Part shown: positions 7,426 through 14,322 of the stretch, one piece after another
Position numbering within the stretch: position 1 is the first letter of the stretch
Layout of the letters: every line of letters begins with the position of its first letter
NCBI GenBank assembly: GCA_030039135.1
Contig: JASHQN010000127.1
Span: 1-27,435 of the forward strand
Direction: 5' to 3'
From: Thermoplasmata archaeon
Lineage (GTDB): Archaea; Thermoplasmatota; Thermoplasmata; Lutacidiplasmatales; UBA184
DNA length: 27,435 bases
Notes under the pieces: generated by a model
What the model saw: only the letters and a program-made list of their open reading frames with translations
What the model was told of the DNA's origin: nothing
Databases searched by the model: none
Made by a program: the position numbers and the translations under genes

Positions 7426-8722
7426 GCGCGGCGAGGACGGCGACCCCCGGTCGTCCGAGCTCCCGCCCGAGGAACCGGGGCTTGATCGCCCCGATCCCGT
7501 GCTCCCCGCTGATCGTCCCGCCCAGCGCGAGGGCGGTCGAGAGGAGCGAGGAGCGCACCCGGGCGGCCTTCGCACTCTCGGGCGGGACCACGAAGTTCGG
7601 GTGCCAGCTCCCCTCCCCGAGGTGGGCGAAGAGGTAGAGGGGCACTCGCTCGGCGTCGGCGATCCGCCGGATCCCACGGAGGAGGCGGTCGATCTGGCCG
7701 AGCGGGACCGCGACGTCCTCGCGGATCCGCTCCCCCACCCGGGCGTCGAGGGCGACGCTGGCGCGCCCGCGCAGGGTCCAGAGCGCGTCCGCGTCCTCGA
7801 AGACCTGCGGCCGGCTCCGGACCCCACATCCCCGCAGCGCCCGACGGGTCCGCAAGACCCGCCGGGCCGCCTCGGCCGGCCGTCCCGCCTCGACCTCGAG
7901 GAGCAGGAGCGGCCCGGGCCGGGGCCGGTCGAACCGGTCGAGGTTCGCAAGCTCCTCCGCCGACGGCCCGTCGAGATACTCGACCGCGGAGAGCCCAGTG
8001 CCGCGCGCGACCGAGAGGCCCGACGCGATCGCACCGAGCCGCGCGGTCGGCTCGAGCGGGACGAGGAGACCTTCGCGAATCTCGGGACGCGGAGCGAGGC
8101 GGACGGTCACCTCGGTCGCGACCCCGAGCGTGCCCTCGCTGCCGACGAACACGGAAACGAGATCCGGACCGACCGACCGCTTCGCCACGGTCGAGCCCCA
8201 GCGCACCGACTCGCCGGTGCCGAGGACGAGATCGAGCGCCCGGACCCAGGCCCGCGTCGGGCCGTAGCGGAACGACCGGGGACCGGAGGCGTTGGTTGCC
8301 ACGTTTCCTCCGACCGTCGCCGTCGCCCAGGAACCCGGGTTGGGAGGGAAGAACAAGCCGAGGGGCGCGAGCGATTCCTGGAGGGCGAGGTTCGTCATCC
8401 CCGGGCCGACGCGCGCCCAACGCTCGTCGACCCGGACCTCGAGCAGCCGGTCCCAGCCCGAGAGGTCCACGACGATCCCGCCGGCCAACGGGACCGATTC
8501 GCCGTCGAGCGAGGTACCCCCTCCGCGAGCGACGAGGGGGACCCGATGTCGCCGGGCCCAGGTGATGACCGCGACCACGTCCCGCTGATCCTTCGGCACG
8601 ACGGTCGCCCACGCGCACCCGTGAAGGTGGGAGCCGTCCCGGTTGACCCGGGCGAGGTCGGCGGGGCGGGTCGAGACCCGGCCGCGCACGGCCCGCGATA
8701 GCGTGTCGATCAAGGACTCCAC
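7274..8722 (-). CDS. FAD-linked oxidase, glycolate / D-lactate dehydrogenase type
   Basis: 482-residue flavoprotein of the GlcD/vanillyl-alcohol oxidase superfamily, GTG start. The FAD-binding PCMH domain runs over about residues 35-210 (VVPKDQRDVVAVITWAR, ARGGGTSLDG, GGNVATNASG, VGSEGTLGV). The C-terminal cap and catalytic region shows FAHLGEGSWHPNF, ISGEHGIGAIKPRFL and CDPDGILNPGKLYP. Such enzymes oxidise 2-hydroxy acids (glycolate, D-lactate) and pass electrons to a quinone or an iron-sulfur partner. No partner FeS subunit (GlcF) lies next to it, so the substrate and acceptor are open. The last 29 or so residues are low-complexity read-through over the end of mutY: the two convergent frames overlap by 152 bp. 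Confidence 0.9.
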   Translation of the reverse strand: MESLIDTLSRAVRGRVSTRPADLARVNRDGSHLHGCAWATVVPKDQRDVVAVITWARRHRVPLVARGGGTSLDGESVPLAGGIVVDLSGWDRLLEVRVDERWARVGPGMTNLALQESLAPLGLFFPPNPGSWATATVGGNVATNASGPRSFRYGPTRAWVRALDLVLGTGESVRWGSTVAKRSVGPDLVSVFVGSEGTLGVATEVTVRLAPRPEIREGLLVPLEPTARLGAIASGLSVARGTGLSAVEYLDGPSAEELANLDRFDRPRPGPLLLLEVEAGRPAEAARRVLRTRRALRGCGVRSRPQVFEDADALWTLRGRASVALDARVGERIREDVAVPLGQIDRLLRGIRRIADAERVPLYLFAHLGEGSWHPNFVVPPESAKAARVRSSLLSTALALGGTISGEHGIGAIKPRFLGRELGRPGVAVLAALKRACDPDGILNPGKLYPQEGGDGRSSRSPSGSAGGRRPGGGPSGARVPA

Positions 8723-8855
8723 GGGCCGGGAACACCGAGGGAGGGCTTACGGATGGCGCGGCGCTCAAGGCTCGCCGCCGGGCGGGCGGCGATCCCGTCC
8801 CAGGCCCCGAGACGGGTCCGGAGTCCCAATTTTCACCGTTCGGGAGGGCTGGATA

Positions 8856-8864
8856 GCTATATAG
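8856..8864 (+). promoter_or_regulatory. Strong TATA box ahead of the structured RNA and zinc-ribbon gene
   Basis: GCTATATAG is the most canonical TATA box in the window. It predicts a transcription start near 8884, immediately before the long hairpin. Because a GTG at 8871 would lie upstream of that start, the zinc-ribbon protein more likely begins at ATG 9018. Confidence 0.6.
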
Positions 8865-8883
8865 TCGAGTGTGAATTTCCGTT

Positions 8884-8999
8884 TCTTGGCCTCGGGCATC
8901 GGTGGAAGCGGCTCTTGGTGGCACCGTCCAAGAGACCTGGAGGCGCTCCACCGGTGCCTTCCCTTTGGTTTCCGATGCGACGATAGATTCTTTTCCCCC
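8884..8999 (+). ncRNA. Predicted structured RNA (leader element or small RNA), long bulged hairpin
   Basis: Downstream of the TATA box, bases 8895-8910 pair with 8944-8958: 15 base pairs, one of them G-U, with a single bulged A at 8907. Inside this stem, CTCTTGG (8912-8918) pairs perfectly with CCAAGAG (8928-8934) around a 9-base loop. An asymmetric internal loop (G8911 opposite 8935-8943) separates the two helices. A pyrimidine run TTCTTTTCCCCC near 8988-8999 could end a small RNA. Otherwise the element is the 5' leader of the zinc-ribbon gene, whose ATG is at 9018. It matches no riboswitch, tRNA, H/ACA, C/D or SRP layout that I recognise. A folded DNA repeat or MITE-like remnant remains possible. 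Confidence 0.5.
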
Positions 9000-9017
9000 A
9001 TCGCGGGACGCTCCCCG

Positions 9018-9740
9018 ATGGCCGGGATCTTCGGGCCTTCCGAGGAAGACCTCGAGCGGCTGCGCTCGGCGGTCCAGTCGCTCGGCGCGACGAGCGTGCC
9101 GGGCCTCGCGGCCGCGCTCTCGTGGCGCGAGCGCAAGGCCGAGCGGATCCTCGCGTGCGAGCTCGGGCGGCCCGACACTCCGGTCGCCTACGACCCGGGC
9201 CGACGAATGGTCCGCTGGGCGCGCCCGCTCCCGCTGCCTCCTTCCACCCCGGGTCCGGAGCCCCCTCCGATCGCCGCGGCGCCCACCGGACGTCTCCCGC
9301 CGTCGAGGGCGCCGGTCCTGACCCCGACCGGGCTCAAGACCCTCTGTCCGAGCTGCAGGGTCGCCCTGGTGCCCACGGGCAGCGGGAGCCTCGCCGTCTG
9401 CCCCCAGTGCGGTCGCCTCACGTCGGTCCGAACCGGGACGGGTGCCTCTGTGGCGCGTTCCGAGCCGGCGACGGACCGTTCGCTCGCTCCATCGACCCCG
9501 GCGCCGCCGGTGGCTCCCGCGAACGCGAGCGTGGACGGTAGCGGCCCGCCGGCCCTGAACGACCGCCGAGCTCAGGAGATGTTCGCCGCGTGGGTCAACG
9601 CGGAACCGATCCCGTGCCCGAAGTGCCGGACGGCGCTACGGCACCGCGGGGTCAGCGAGTACGTCTGCCCGGGATGCGGCCAGTCGGTCCGCTTCCCCAC
9701 GACGCCCCCCGCGGGCGCGACCGTCGTACGGGGCGCGTAG
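9018..9740 (+). CDS. Winged-helix and double zinc-ribbon protein, function unknown
   Basis: 240 residues from ATG 9018. Residues about 5-65 (EEDLERLRSAVQSLGATS, then a helix rich in Arg/Glu and a short VRWA strand) look like a winged-helix DNA-binding domain. Two zinc ribbons follow: CPSC-CPQC at about residues 111-131 and CPKC-CPGC at about 200-220, separated by Pro/Ala/Ser-rich linkers. No catalytic motif is visible. A DNA- or RNA-binding role, for example a transcription-associated regulator, is inferred from the domains only. The frame is open upstream to GTG 8871, but those 49 codons overlap the predicted RNA hairpin and resemble no protein, so I prefer the ATG. It stands alone, convergent with hutH, which ends 6 bp away. 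Confidence 0.7.
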   Translation: MAGIFGPSEEDLERLRSAVQSLGATSVPGLAAALSWRERKAERILACELGRPDTPVAYDPGRRMVRWARPLPLPPSTPGPEPPPIAAAPTGRLPPSRAPVLTPTGLKTLCPSCRVALVPTGSGSLAVCPQCGRLTSVRTGTGASVARSEPATDRSLAPSTPAPPVAPANASVDGSGPPALNDRRAQEMFAAWVNAEPIPCPKCRTALRHRGVSEYVCPGCGQSVRFPTTPPAGATVVRGA

Positions 9741-9746
9741 GAACGC

Positions 9747-11273
9747 CTAGAACGGTACGGTAGCCCGCACCTCGCGGACGAGCGTGCCGGAGGCGAGCAG
9801 TCCGGCGACGCGTTCGATATCCGCCGACGCGCTCCGGTCGGCGGTCCACGTCGCGACCCGGGAGCGGAGCGCAGTAAGCGCGGACTCGGTGCCCCGGCCT
9901 CCCTTCTTCGGGCGACGCAGTTCGAGCGCCTGGCCCGCGACGATCCACTCGACCGCAACGACCTTCCGGGTGTTGGCGAGGACCCGCCCGAGCTTGACGC
10001 CCGCCCAGGGGCCCATGCTGACGAAATCCTCCTGGTCGGCCGAGGTCGGAAGGCTCGTCGCGCTCGCCGGGTGGACGAGCGTGGCGTTCTCGTTGACGAG
10101 GGCCGCCGCCAGGTACTGGGGGATCATGAACCCCGAGCTCAGCCCGGGCTCAGGGGCGAGGAACGCAGGAAGCCCTCGGTTCAAGTGGGGGTTCACGAGC
10201 CGAGCGATCCGCCGCTCGGAGAAGCCGGCGAGGTACTGCACCGCGAGGGCCAGGGTGTCGAGGGCGAGCGCGAGCGGCTGACCGTGGAAGTTGCCGCCGT
10301 TCACGAACTCGTCGCCGAAGACGACGGGGTTGTCGGTGACCGCGTTGAGTTCGGGGACTAGGATCCCTTCGGCAAAACGGAGCGCGAGCCGGACCGCGGA
10401 GAGGACCTGCGGGGCGCAACGCAGCGTGTAGGCGTCCTGACCGGCCCAGGCACGACGCGGGGTCGCGAGCTCCGTCCCCTCGAGCAGCGCGCGGAGCGCC
10501 CGGGCGACCGCCCGCTGATCGGGGGAGTGCCGGATCTCGCCGAGGCGGTCGTCGAGCGCTTCGGGATCGCCCTCGAGCGCGTCGAAGGAGAGGGCGACCG
10601 CGACCGTCGCCGCATCCAGGGCCTCCCGGGCGTCGGCGATCGCGAGCGCGAGGTAGGACGCCATCAGCGCCGTGCCGTTCAGGAGGGCCACCCCCTCCTT
10701 TTCGGCGTAGGAGAGGGGCGAGAGGCCTGCCGCCGAGAGGACCTCTCGAGCGGGCCGCGCGGCGCCCGAGGCCGGGTCGACGAAGGAGCCCTCCCCGCTC
10801 AGGGCGAGCGCGAGATGCGCGAGCGGGGCCAGGTCTCCCGACGCGCCGACCGATCCTTGCTCGGGGACCCACGGCACGAGGCGGTGATTCAACAGATCCG
10901 CGAGCCGATCGAGGAGCTCGGGACGCACGCCGGAGCGGCCGGCCGCGAGGGAATTGAGCCGCAGCAGCACGAGCCCCCGCACGACGTCCGGGGCCAGCGC
11001 GGGCCCCGTGCCGCTCGCGTGACTGCGGACGAGCGCCTGTTGGAGCTCCCGGGCCTTCGACGGGGAGATCGAGTGGTGCGAGAGGCCGCCGAATCCCGTC
11101 GTGACGCCATAGACGGCGCGCTGGGAGGCGACGGCCCGCTCCACGGCCGCGCGGCTCTCCGCAGCGGTCGCTCGGGCCCGGGGGCTCAGGGAAACGGGAG
11201 CGCCCTCCCTCGCGACCGCGAGGAACTGCTCGAGCGAGAGGGACTGCCCGTCGATCGACACGTTCCCGGTCAC
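9747..11273 (-). CDS. hutH: Histidine ammonia-lyase
   Basis: Deaminates L-histidine to trans-urocanate, the first step of histidine degradation. It has 508 residues, the normal length. The Ala-Ser-Gly triad that forms the MIO electrophile is at residues 144-146 (GSVGASGDLAP). The catalytic Tyr loop VYGVTTGFGG is near 54-63, and the substrate/structural motifs QDAYTLRCAPQVLSA, GGNFHGQPLA and SADQEDFVSMG are present. A GTG start is used at 11273; a second GTG at 11261 is possible. No other hut genes are in the window. A phenylalanine/tyrosine ammonia-lyase cannot be excluded from sequence alone, but the overall form is HutH-like. It lies 52 bp downstream of sodN in the same direction, so read-through from sodN is possible. 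Confidence 0.93.
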   Translation of the reverse strand: MTGNVSIDGQSLSLEQFLAVAREGAPVSLSPRARATAAESRAAVERAVASQRAVYGVTTGFGGLSHHSISPSKARELQQALVRSHASGTGPALAPDVVRGLVLLRLNSLAAGRSGVRPELLDRLADLLNHRLVPWVPEQGSVGASGDLAPLAHLALALSGEGSFVDPASGAARPAREVLSAAGLSPLSYAEKEGVALLNGTALMASYLALAIADAREALDAATVAVALSFDALEGDPEALDDRLGEIRHSPDQRAVARALRALLEGTELATPRRAWAGQDAYTLRCAPQVLSAVRLALRFAEGILVPELNAVTDNPVVFGDEFVNGGNFHGQPLALALDTLALAVQYLAGFSERRIARLVNPHLNRGLPAFLAPEPGLSSGFMIPQYLAAALVNENATLVHPASATSLPTSADQEDFVSMGPWAGVKLGRVLANTRKVVAVEWIVAGQALELRRPKKGGRGTESALTALRSRVATWTADRSASADIERVAGLLASGTLVREVRATVPF

Positions 11274-11325
11274 TGCCGGGACCTCGCCGGTCGATCCGCG
11301 ACCCGATGCGCCACCCGATCCCGTC

Positions 11326-11859
11326 CTACGGCGGGACGGGCACGACGAACTCTCCGCCGGACTTCTGCATCGACGGGACGCGCCGGGTCTTCGCGCCCTT
11401 CGTCTGCCAGAATATCTCGGCGAAATCTTGGACGACCTTCACCAATTCCTGCGCGTCCGCGAGGTTCGTCCCCTGGCGTGCCTTCGACGCCTGCTTCATG
11501 ATCCTCCAGACAAGGTCGTGCGCCTGGGGGAACTGCTTGACGTGATCCGGGGTGAAGTAGTCTCCCCAGATCACCCGGATCTCGCTCTTCACCCGCTCCG
11601 CGTGGGTCTCCTTCACCGTAGTGTAGCGCGCGAGCTTCGATTGGAACTCCTTACGGTCGTCGGGCTTCGCGTCCATCGCTGGCGCCGCAGCCTCGGCGAT
11701 GAGCTGGTCCATCCGCATGACCGTGAGCGCCGCGAGCTGCGCCTCGTGCGGGTCGTAAATACCGCACGGGATGTCGCAGTGGGCGTAGACGGTACGCGGG
11801 GGATGCACGACGTCCCAGAGGCGTTCGACGAGACCGGGTGAGGAAGCGCGGGCGGACAT
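11326..11859 (-). CDS. sodN: Nickel-containing superoxide dismutase (proenzyme)
   Basis: 177 residues. The nickel hook HCDIPCGIYDP starts at residue 27; His27, Cys28 and Cys32 correspond to the Ni ligands His1, Cys2 and Cys6 of the mature enzyme, which dismutates superoxide to oxygen and peroxide. The first 26 residues form a propeptide that must be cut just before His27; the divergent sodX supplies the likely protease. The helical core ends with EIFWQTKGAK, as in Streptomyces NiSOD, and is followed by about 20 extra residues ending FVVPVPP, which the Streptomyces enzyme lacks. Start choice: ATG 11859 sits about 26 bp from a TATA-like CTTTATTGG, giving a leaderless mRNA. The open frame extends to 12276, but that part is antisense to sodX. 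Confidence 0.95.
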   Translation of the reverse strand: MSARASSPGLVERLWDVVHPPRTVYAHCDIPCGIYDPHEAQLAALTVMRMDQLIAEAAAPAMDAKPDDRKEFQSKLARYTTVKETHAERVKSEIRVIWGDYFTPDHVKQFPQAHDLVWRIMKQASKARQGTNLADAQELVKVVQDFAEIFWQTKGAKTRRVPSMQKSGGEFVVPVPP

Positions 11860-11880
11860 GCGGGGGCACGCTCCGGGGGG

Positions 11881-11889
11881 CCAATAAAG
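11881..11889 (-). promoter_or_regulatory. TATA-like box for sodN
   Basis: On the minus strand the sequence reads CTTTATTGG, centred about 26 bp upstream of the sodN ATG at 11859. It lies directly against the first possible sodX start (GTG 11890), so the two divergent genes share a promoter region of only 30 bp. Confidence 0.5.
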
Positions 11890-12255
11890 GTGCCGGCGGA
11901 ACCATCGCGGCCGAGCCCGTTCCGCCGGTGGACGAGCCGGCGCGTCGTGGTCGAGGACGAGAGCATGCGCCCGACCCTGAGGCCGGGCGATCGCCTCTTG
12001 CTGGACCCGCGCGCGTACCGGCACTGTCCACCGGCCGTCGGGGACGTGGTCGTGCTCGTCGACCCGGAGGAACCCGAGCGCTGGCTGGTCAAGCGCGTCA
12101 CGGCGTACGACCCGACCACGGGCCGGGTCGACGTACAGGGGGACGCGGCTAACGTCGCCCGGGACAGCCGACACTTCGGTCCGGTGCCGCAGCGCCAGAT
12201 CGTCGGCCGGGCCTACCGCCTCTACTTTCCCAAGCACCGGCGGCGCGAACTGTAG
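11890..12255 (+). CDS. sodX: Nickel-type superoxide dismutase maturation protease (S26 family)
   Basis: 121-residue signal-peptidase-like protein. The Ser nucleophile is in EDESMRPTLRPGD (Ser25) and the Lys general base in WLVKRV (Lys68). The later segment GDAANVARDSRHFGPVP matches the GDN-S-DSR-FGPV box of S26 peptidases. It lacks an obvious membrane segment, as expected for SodX, which cuts the propeptide from cytosolic SodN. The divergent position next to sodN supports the role. The start is uncertain: GTG 11890 abuts the sodN TATA box, and GTG 11947 would begin at the catalytic box itself, which looks too short. No independent promoter is evident, so transcription may begin inside the sodN 5' region. 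Confidence 0.88.
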   Translation: MPAEPSRPSPFRRWTSRRVVVEDESMRPTLRPGDRLLLDPRAYRHCPPAVGDVVVLVDPEEPERWLVKRVTAYDPTTGRVDVQGDAANVARDSRHFGPVPQRQIVGRAYRLYFPKHRRREL

Positions 12256-12274
12256 GCGGCCCACGGCCGCACGC

Positions 12275-12284
12275 AACCATTATC
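12275..12284 (+). promoter_or_regulatory. TATA-like box for the tungstate/molybdate operon
   Basis: ACCATTATCC is centred about 28 bp upstream of ATG 12308, which predicts a leaderless mRNA. ATG 12287 would lie only a few bases after the box and inside the operator-like repeat, so it is unlikely to be the start. Confidence 0.5.
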
Positions 12285-12307
12285 CGATGTGGGGAAGTGC
12301 CACATCG
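12285..12307. promoter_or_regulatory. Operator-like inverted repeat of the tungstate/molybdate operon
   Basis: CGATGTGG and CCACATCG form a perfect 8-bp inverted repeat with a 7-bp spacer, 23 bp in all. It fills the gap between the TATA box and the wtpA start codon, covering the expected transcription start. A protein bound here would block initiation. The ModE-like regulator encoded at the end of the same operon is the obvious candidate (inference). Confidence 0.6.
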
Positions 12308-13447
12308 ATGGCTTCCTCCGCCCCCCCTCCGACGGCTGCGCCCCCGCCCGCACGAACGGTCGCTGCGACGACCCCCGTCTGGATCGTGATCGTGATCGTG
12401 GTCGCTGCCGCGGTCGGCGGCGTCGGGTTCTACGCGGGCTACGAGTACCGAGGCTCTCCGGCCGTCACGGGCACGGTCGCCAATAACACCCTGTCCATCG
12501 CAGCCGCCGGAACGCTGACGGTGACGTTCCCCGAGCTCGCGAGCGCGCTGGTCAACGAGACCCCGGGGATCACCGCCCCGACCGCGGCCCAGACGTACGA
12601 GGGCTCGCTGGACGTCACGAGCGGGATCACGACGACCGGGCTCAAGGTCGACGTCGCCGCGCTCGCCGACTTCCGCCTCGCGCCCCAGCTCCTCTACCCG
12701 ACGTACGCGAGCTACGAGATCGTCTTCGCGCAGACCCAGGAGGTCCTGATCTACAACGCGACGGACTACCCGGGCATCAACTCGACCAACTGGGCCGAGA
12801 AGCTGGTGACGGTGACCGCGGGCGGCGGCACGGACCGGCTCGGCGTGTGGAACGCCTCGACCGACCCGAACGGCTACAACGAGATCTTCAGTCTGATGCT
12901 CCAGGGCCAGTACTATGGCTCGGGCATCTCCGATTACTACGGCCATTTCTACAGCGGGGCGGCCGGTAGCTACGCGAACCCGAACCCGGGCACGACGATC
13001 CTCGAGCACGAATCGCACGCGGCGAGCCTGATCGAGACGGGCGTCGTTTCTGCCGTGATCACCTACAAGGCGGTCGCGATTCAGAACCACCTGCCCTACG
13101 TCCTCCTCAACCCGATCGTCGGGCTGGGGGCGAACAACTCCACCGCGCTCGCGGCTTACGCCGGCCTACCCGGCACGCAGATCATCTCCTCCTCGGGTTC
13201 GCTGACGCCCGTCCACCCGGCCCCGATCCTGTTCGCGGCGACCGTGCCGCTCAACGCCCCCAACGCCGCGCTCGGCGCGCTGTTCCTCCACCTCCTCCTC
13301 TCGCCACAGGGTAGCGCGATCCTCGCGCAGGGCGGGGCCTGGACCCCCATCTTCCCCGGATGGACCGACCAGCCCAGCCAAGTGCCGGGTCTGCTTGCCC
13401 CGGATGTCACGGGGCTACCGGCGTGGGCGACACCGCTCCTGTCCTGA
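12308..13447 (+). CDS. wtpA: Tungstate/molybdate-binding protein of ABC transporter
   Basis: 379 residues. A short Pro/Ala-rich N-terminus is followed by one hydrophobic anchor (about residues 24-42, TPVWIVIVIVVAAAVGG). The solute-binding domain of the ModA/WtpA family begins at SIAAAGTLTVTFPELASAL. It contains the family segments VDVAALADFRLAP, ASYEIVFAQTQEVLIYN and the GTDRLGVWNASTDPNGY loop. It would capture tungstate or molybdate outside the membrane and deliver it to the permease encoded next. Several N-X-S/T sequons fit an extracellular archaeal protein. Start chosen at ATG 12308 from the TATA spacing. The choice of W or Mo cannot be made from sequence. The 3' end overlaps the permease start by 25 bp. 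Confidence 0.9.
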   Translation: MASSAPPPTAAPPPARTVAATTPVWIVIVIVVAAAVGGVGFYAGYEYRGSPAVTGTVANNTLSIAAAGTLTVTFPELASALVNETPGITAPTAAQTYEGSLDVTSGITTTGLKVDVAALADFRLAPQLLYPTYASYEIVFAQTQEVLIYNATDYPGINSTNWAEKLVTVTAGGGTDRLGVWNASTDPNGYNEIFSLMLQGQYYGSGISDYYGHFYSGAAGSYANPNPGTTILEHESHAASLIETGVVSAVITYKAVAIQNHLPYVLLNPIVGLGANNSTALAAYAGLPGTQIISSSGSLTPVHPAPILFAATVPLNAPNAALGALFLHLLLSPQGSAILAQGGAWTPIFPGWTDQPSQVPGLLAPDVTGLPAWATPLLS

Positions 13448-14322
13448 GTGCGGGGCACGCGAGCCCACCGGTACGGCATCTCCCGCGGAGCGGCGGGCCT
13501 TGGCTCGCCCTCCAGATCGTCCTCTCCGGTTCGCTGCTGCTCTTGTTCCTCCTGCCGATCTACGCCCTCTTCGCCTGGGCCGGACCGGCTCGGATCGTCT
13601 CCGCCGCGGAGAACCCCGCGGTCGGGGCGGCGATCTGGCTCACGTTGTATGCGTCAGGGATCGCCGTCGTGGCGGCCCTCGTCTTCGCGATCCCCCTCGG
13701 CTACCTGCTCGCCCGGCACCGCTTCCGGGGGCGGAGCGTGGTGGAGGCCGTGGTCGCGTTGCCGGTCGTCGTGCCGCACCTCCTGGTGGGGCTCGGTCTG
13801 TTCTTCCTGGTGATCCCGGGCTCGCCCCTCTTCCGGTTCACGAACGCGATCGGTTTCCCGGTCTACGACACGATCTGGGGTGTCGTCCTGGTCATGGTGT
13901 TCGTGAGCGCTCCGTACACGGTCCTCGCGGCGGACCTCTCCTTCCGCGCGATCGACCCGCGGGCCCTCGAGGCCGCTCGCTCGCTCGGGGCCGGCCCGGC
14001 GAGCGCGTTCCTCACCGTGTCCTTCCCCCTCGCGCTGCGCGGGATCGTGGCGGGCCTGCTCCTGACATGGGCGCGTGCCGTGAGCGAGATCGGCGGCATC
14101 CTGATCCTCGCCTATACGGTCTACCCCGGCGGCCCGTACACGGGCCCGGTGACCTCGACCCTCAGCGTCCTCGTCTACAACCTGTTCCAGTCCGGGGACC
14201 TCGGGGACGCGGCGGCGGTGAGCTCGCTGTTCCTCCTCATCGCCTTCGCCATCTTCCTCGCCGTCCGATTCGGCGAGCGCTGGGGCTGGGTGCCGTGGCG
14301 ACGGGGGGAGTTCCTGCCGTGA
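13423..14322 (+). CDS. wtpB: Tungstate/molybdate ABC transporter permease
   Basis: 299 residues with about six hydrophobic segments (for example LALQIVLSGSLLLLFLLPIY, AVVALPVVVPHLLVGLGLFF, GVVLVMVFVSAPYTVLAA, SSLFLLIAFAIFLAVRF). The cytoplasmic EAA loop that docks on the ATPase reads ALEAARSLGAGPASAF. It belongs to the ModB/WtpB/CysT-type inner-membrane permeases. GTG 13423 is the only good start: it lies inside the wtpA end, and the longer frame upstream is antisense to nothing but merely overlaps wtpA. The stop overlaps the ATPase start as GTGA, so translation is probably coupled. Confidence 0.93.
   Translation: MGDTAPVLSAGHASPPVRHLPRSGGPWLALQIVLSGSLLLLFLLPIYALFAWAGPARIVSAAENPAVGAAIWLTLYASGIAVVAALVFAIPLGYLLARHRFRGRSVVEAVVALPVVVPHLLVGLGLFFLVIPGSPLFRFTNAIGFPVYDTIWGVVLVMVFVSAPYTVLAADLSFRAIDPRALEAARSLGAGPASAFLTVSFPLALRGIVAGLLLTWARAVSEIGGILILAYTVYPGGPYTGPVTSTLSVLVYNLFQSGDLGDAAAVSSLFLLIAFAIFLAVRFGERWGWVPWRRGEFLP

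Noticed and set aside
7100..8701. 533-codon plus-strand frame opposite the FAD oxidase
   Set aside because: Low-complexity Arg/Asp/Pro shadow without domains; the minus-strand protein is unmistakable.
8895..8958. H/ACA guide RNA, tRNA or known riboswitch identity for the hairpin
   Set aside because: No ACA box after the stem, no symmetrical guide pocket, no cloverleaf, and no known riboswitch core motif seen.
11860..12276. N-terminal extension of SodN upstream of ATG 11859
   Set aside because: It is antisense to sodX and would bury the propeptide; the ATG has a well-placed TATA box.
12149..13090. 313-codon minus-strand frame opposite wtpA
   Set aside because: Repetitive Arg/Val/Asp shadow; WtpA features are clear on the plus strand.
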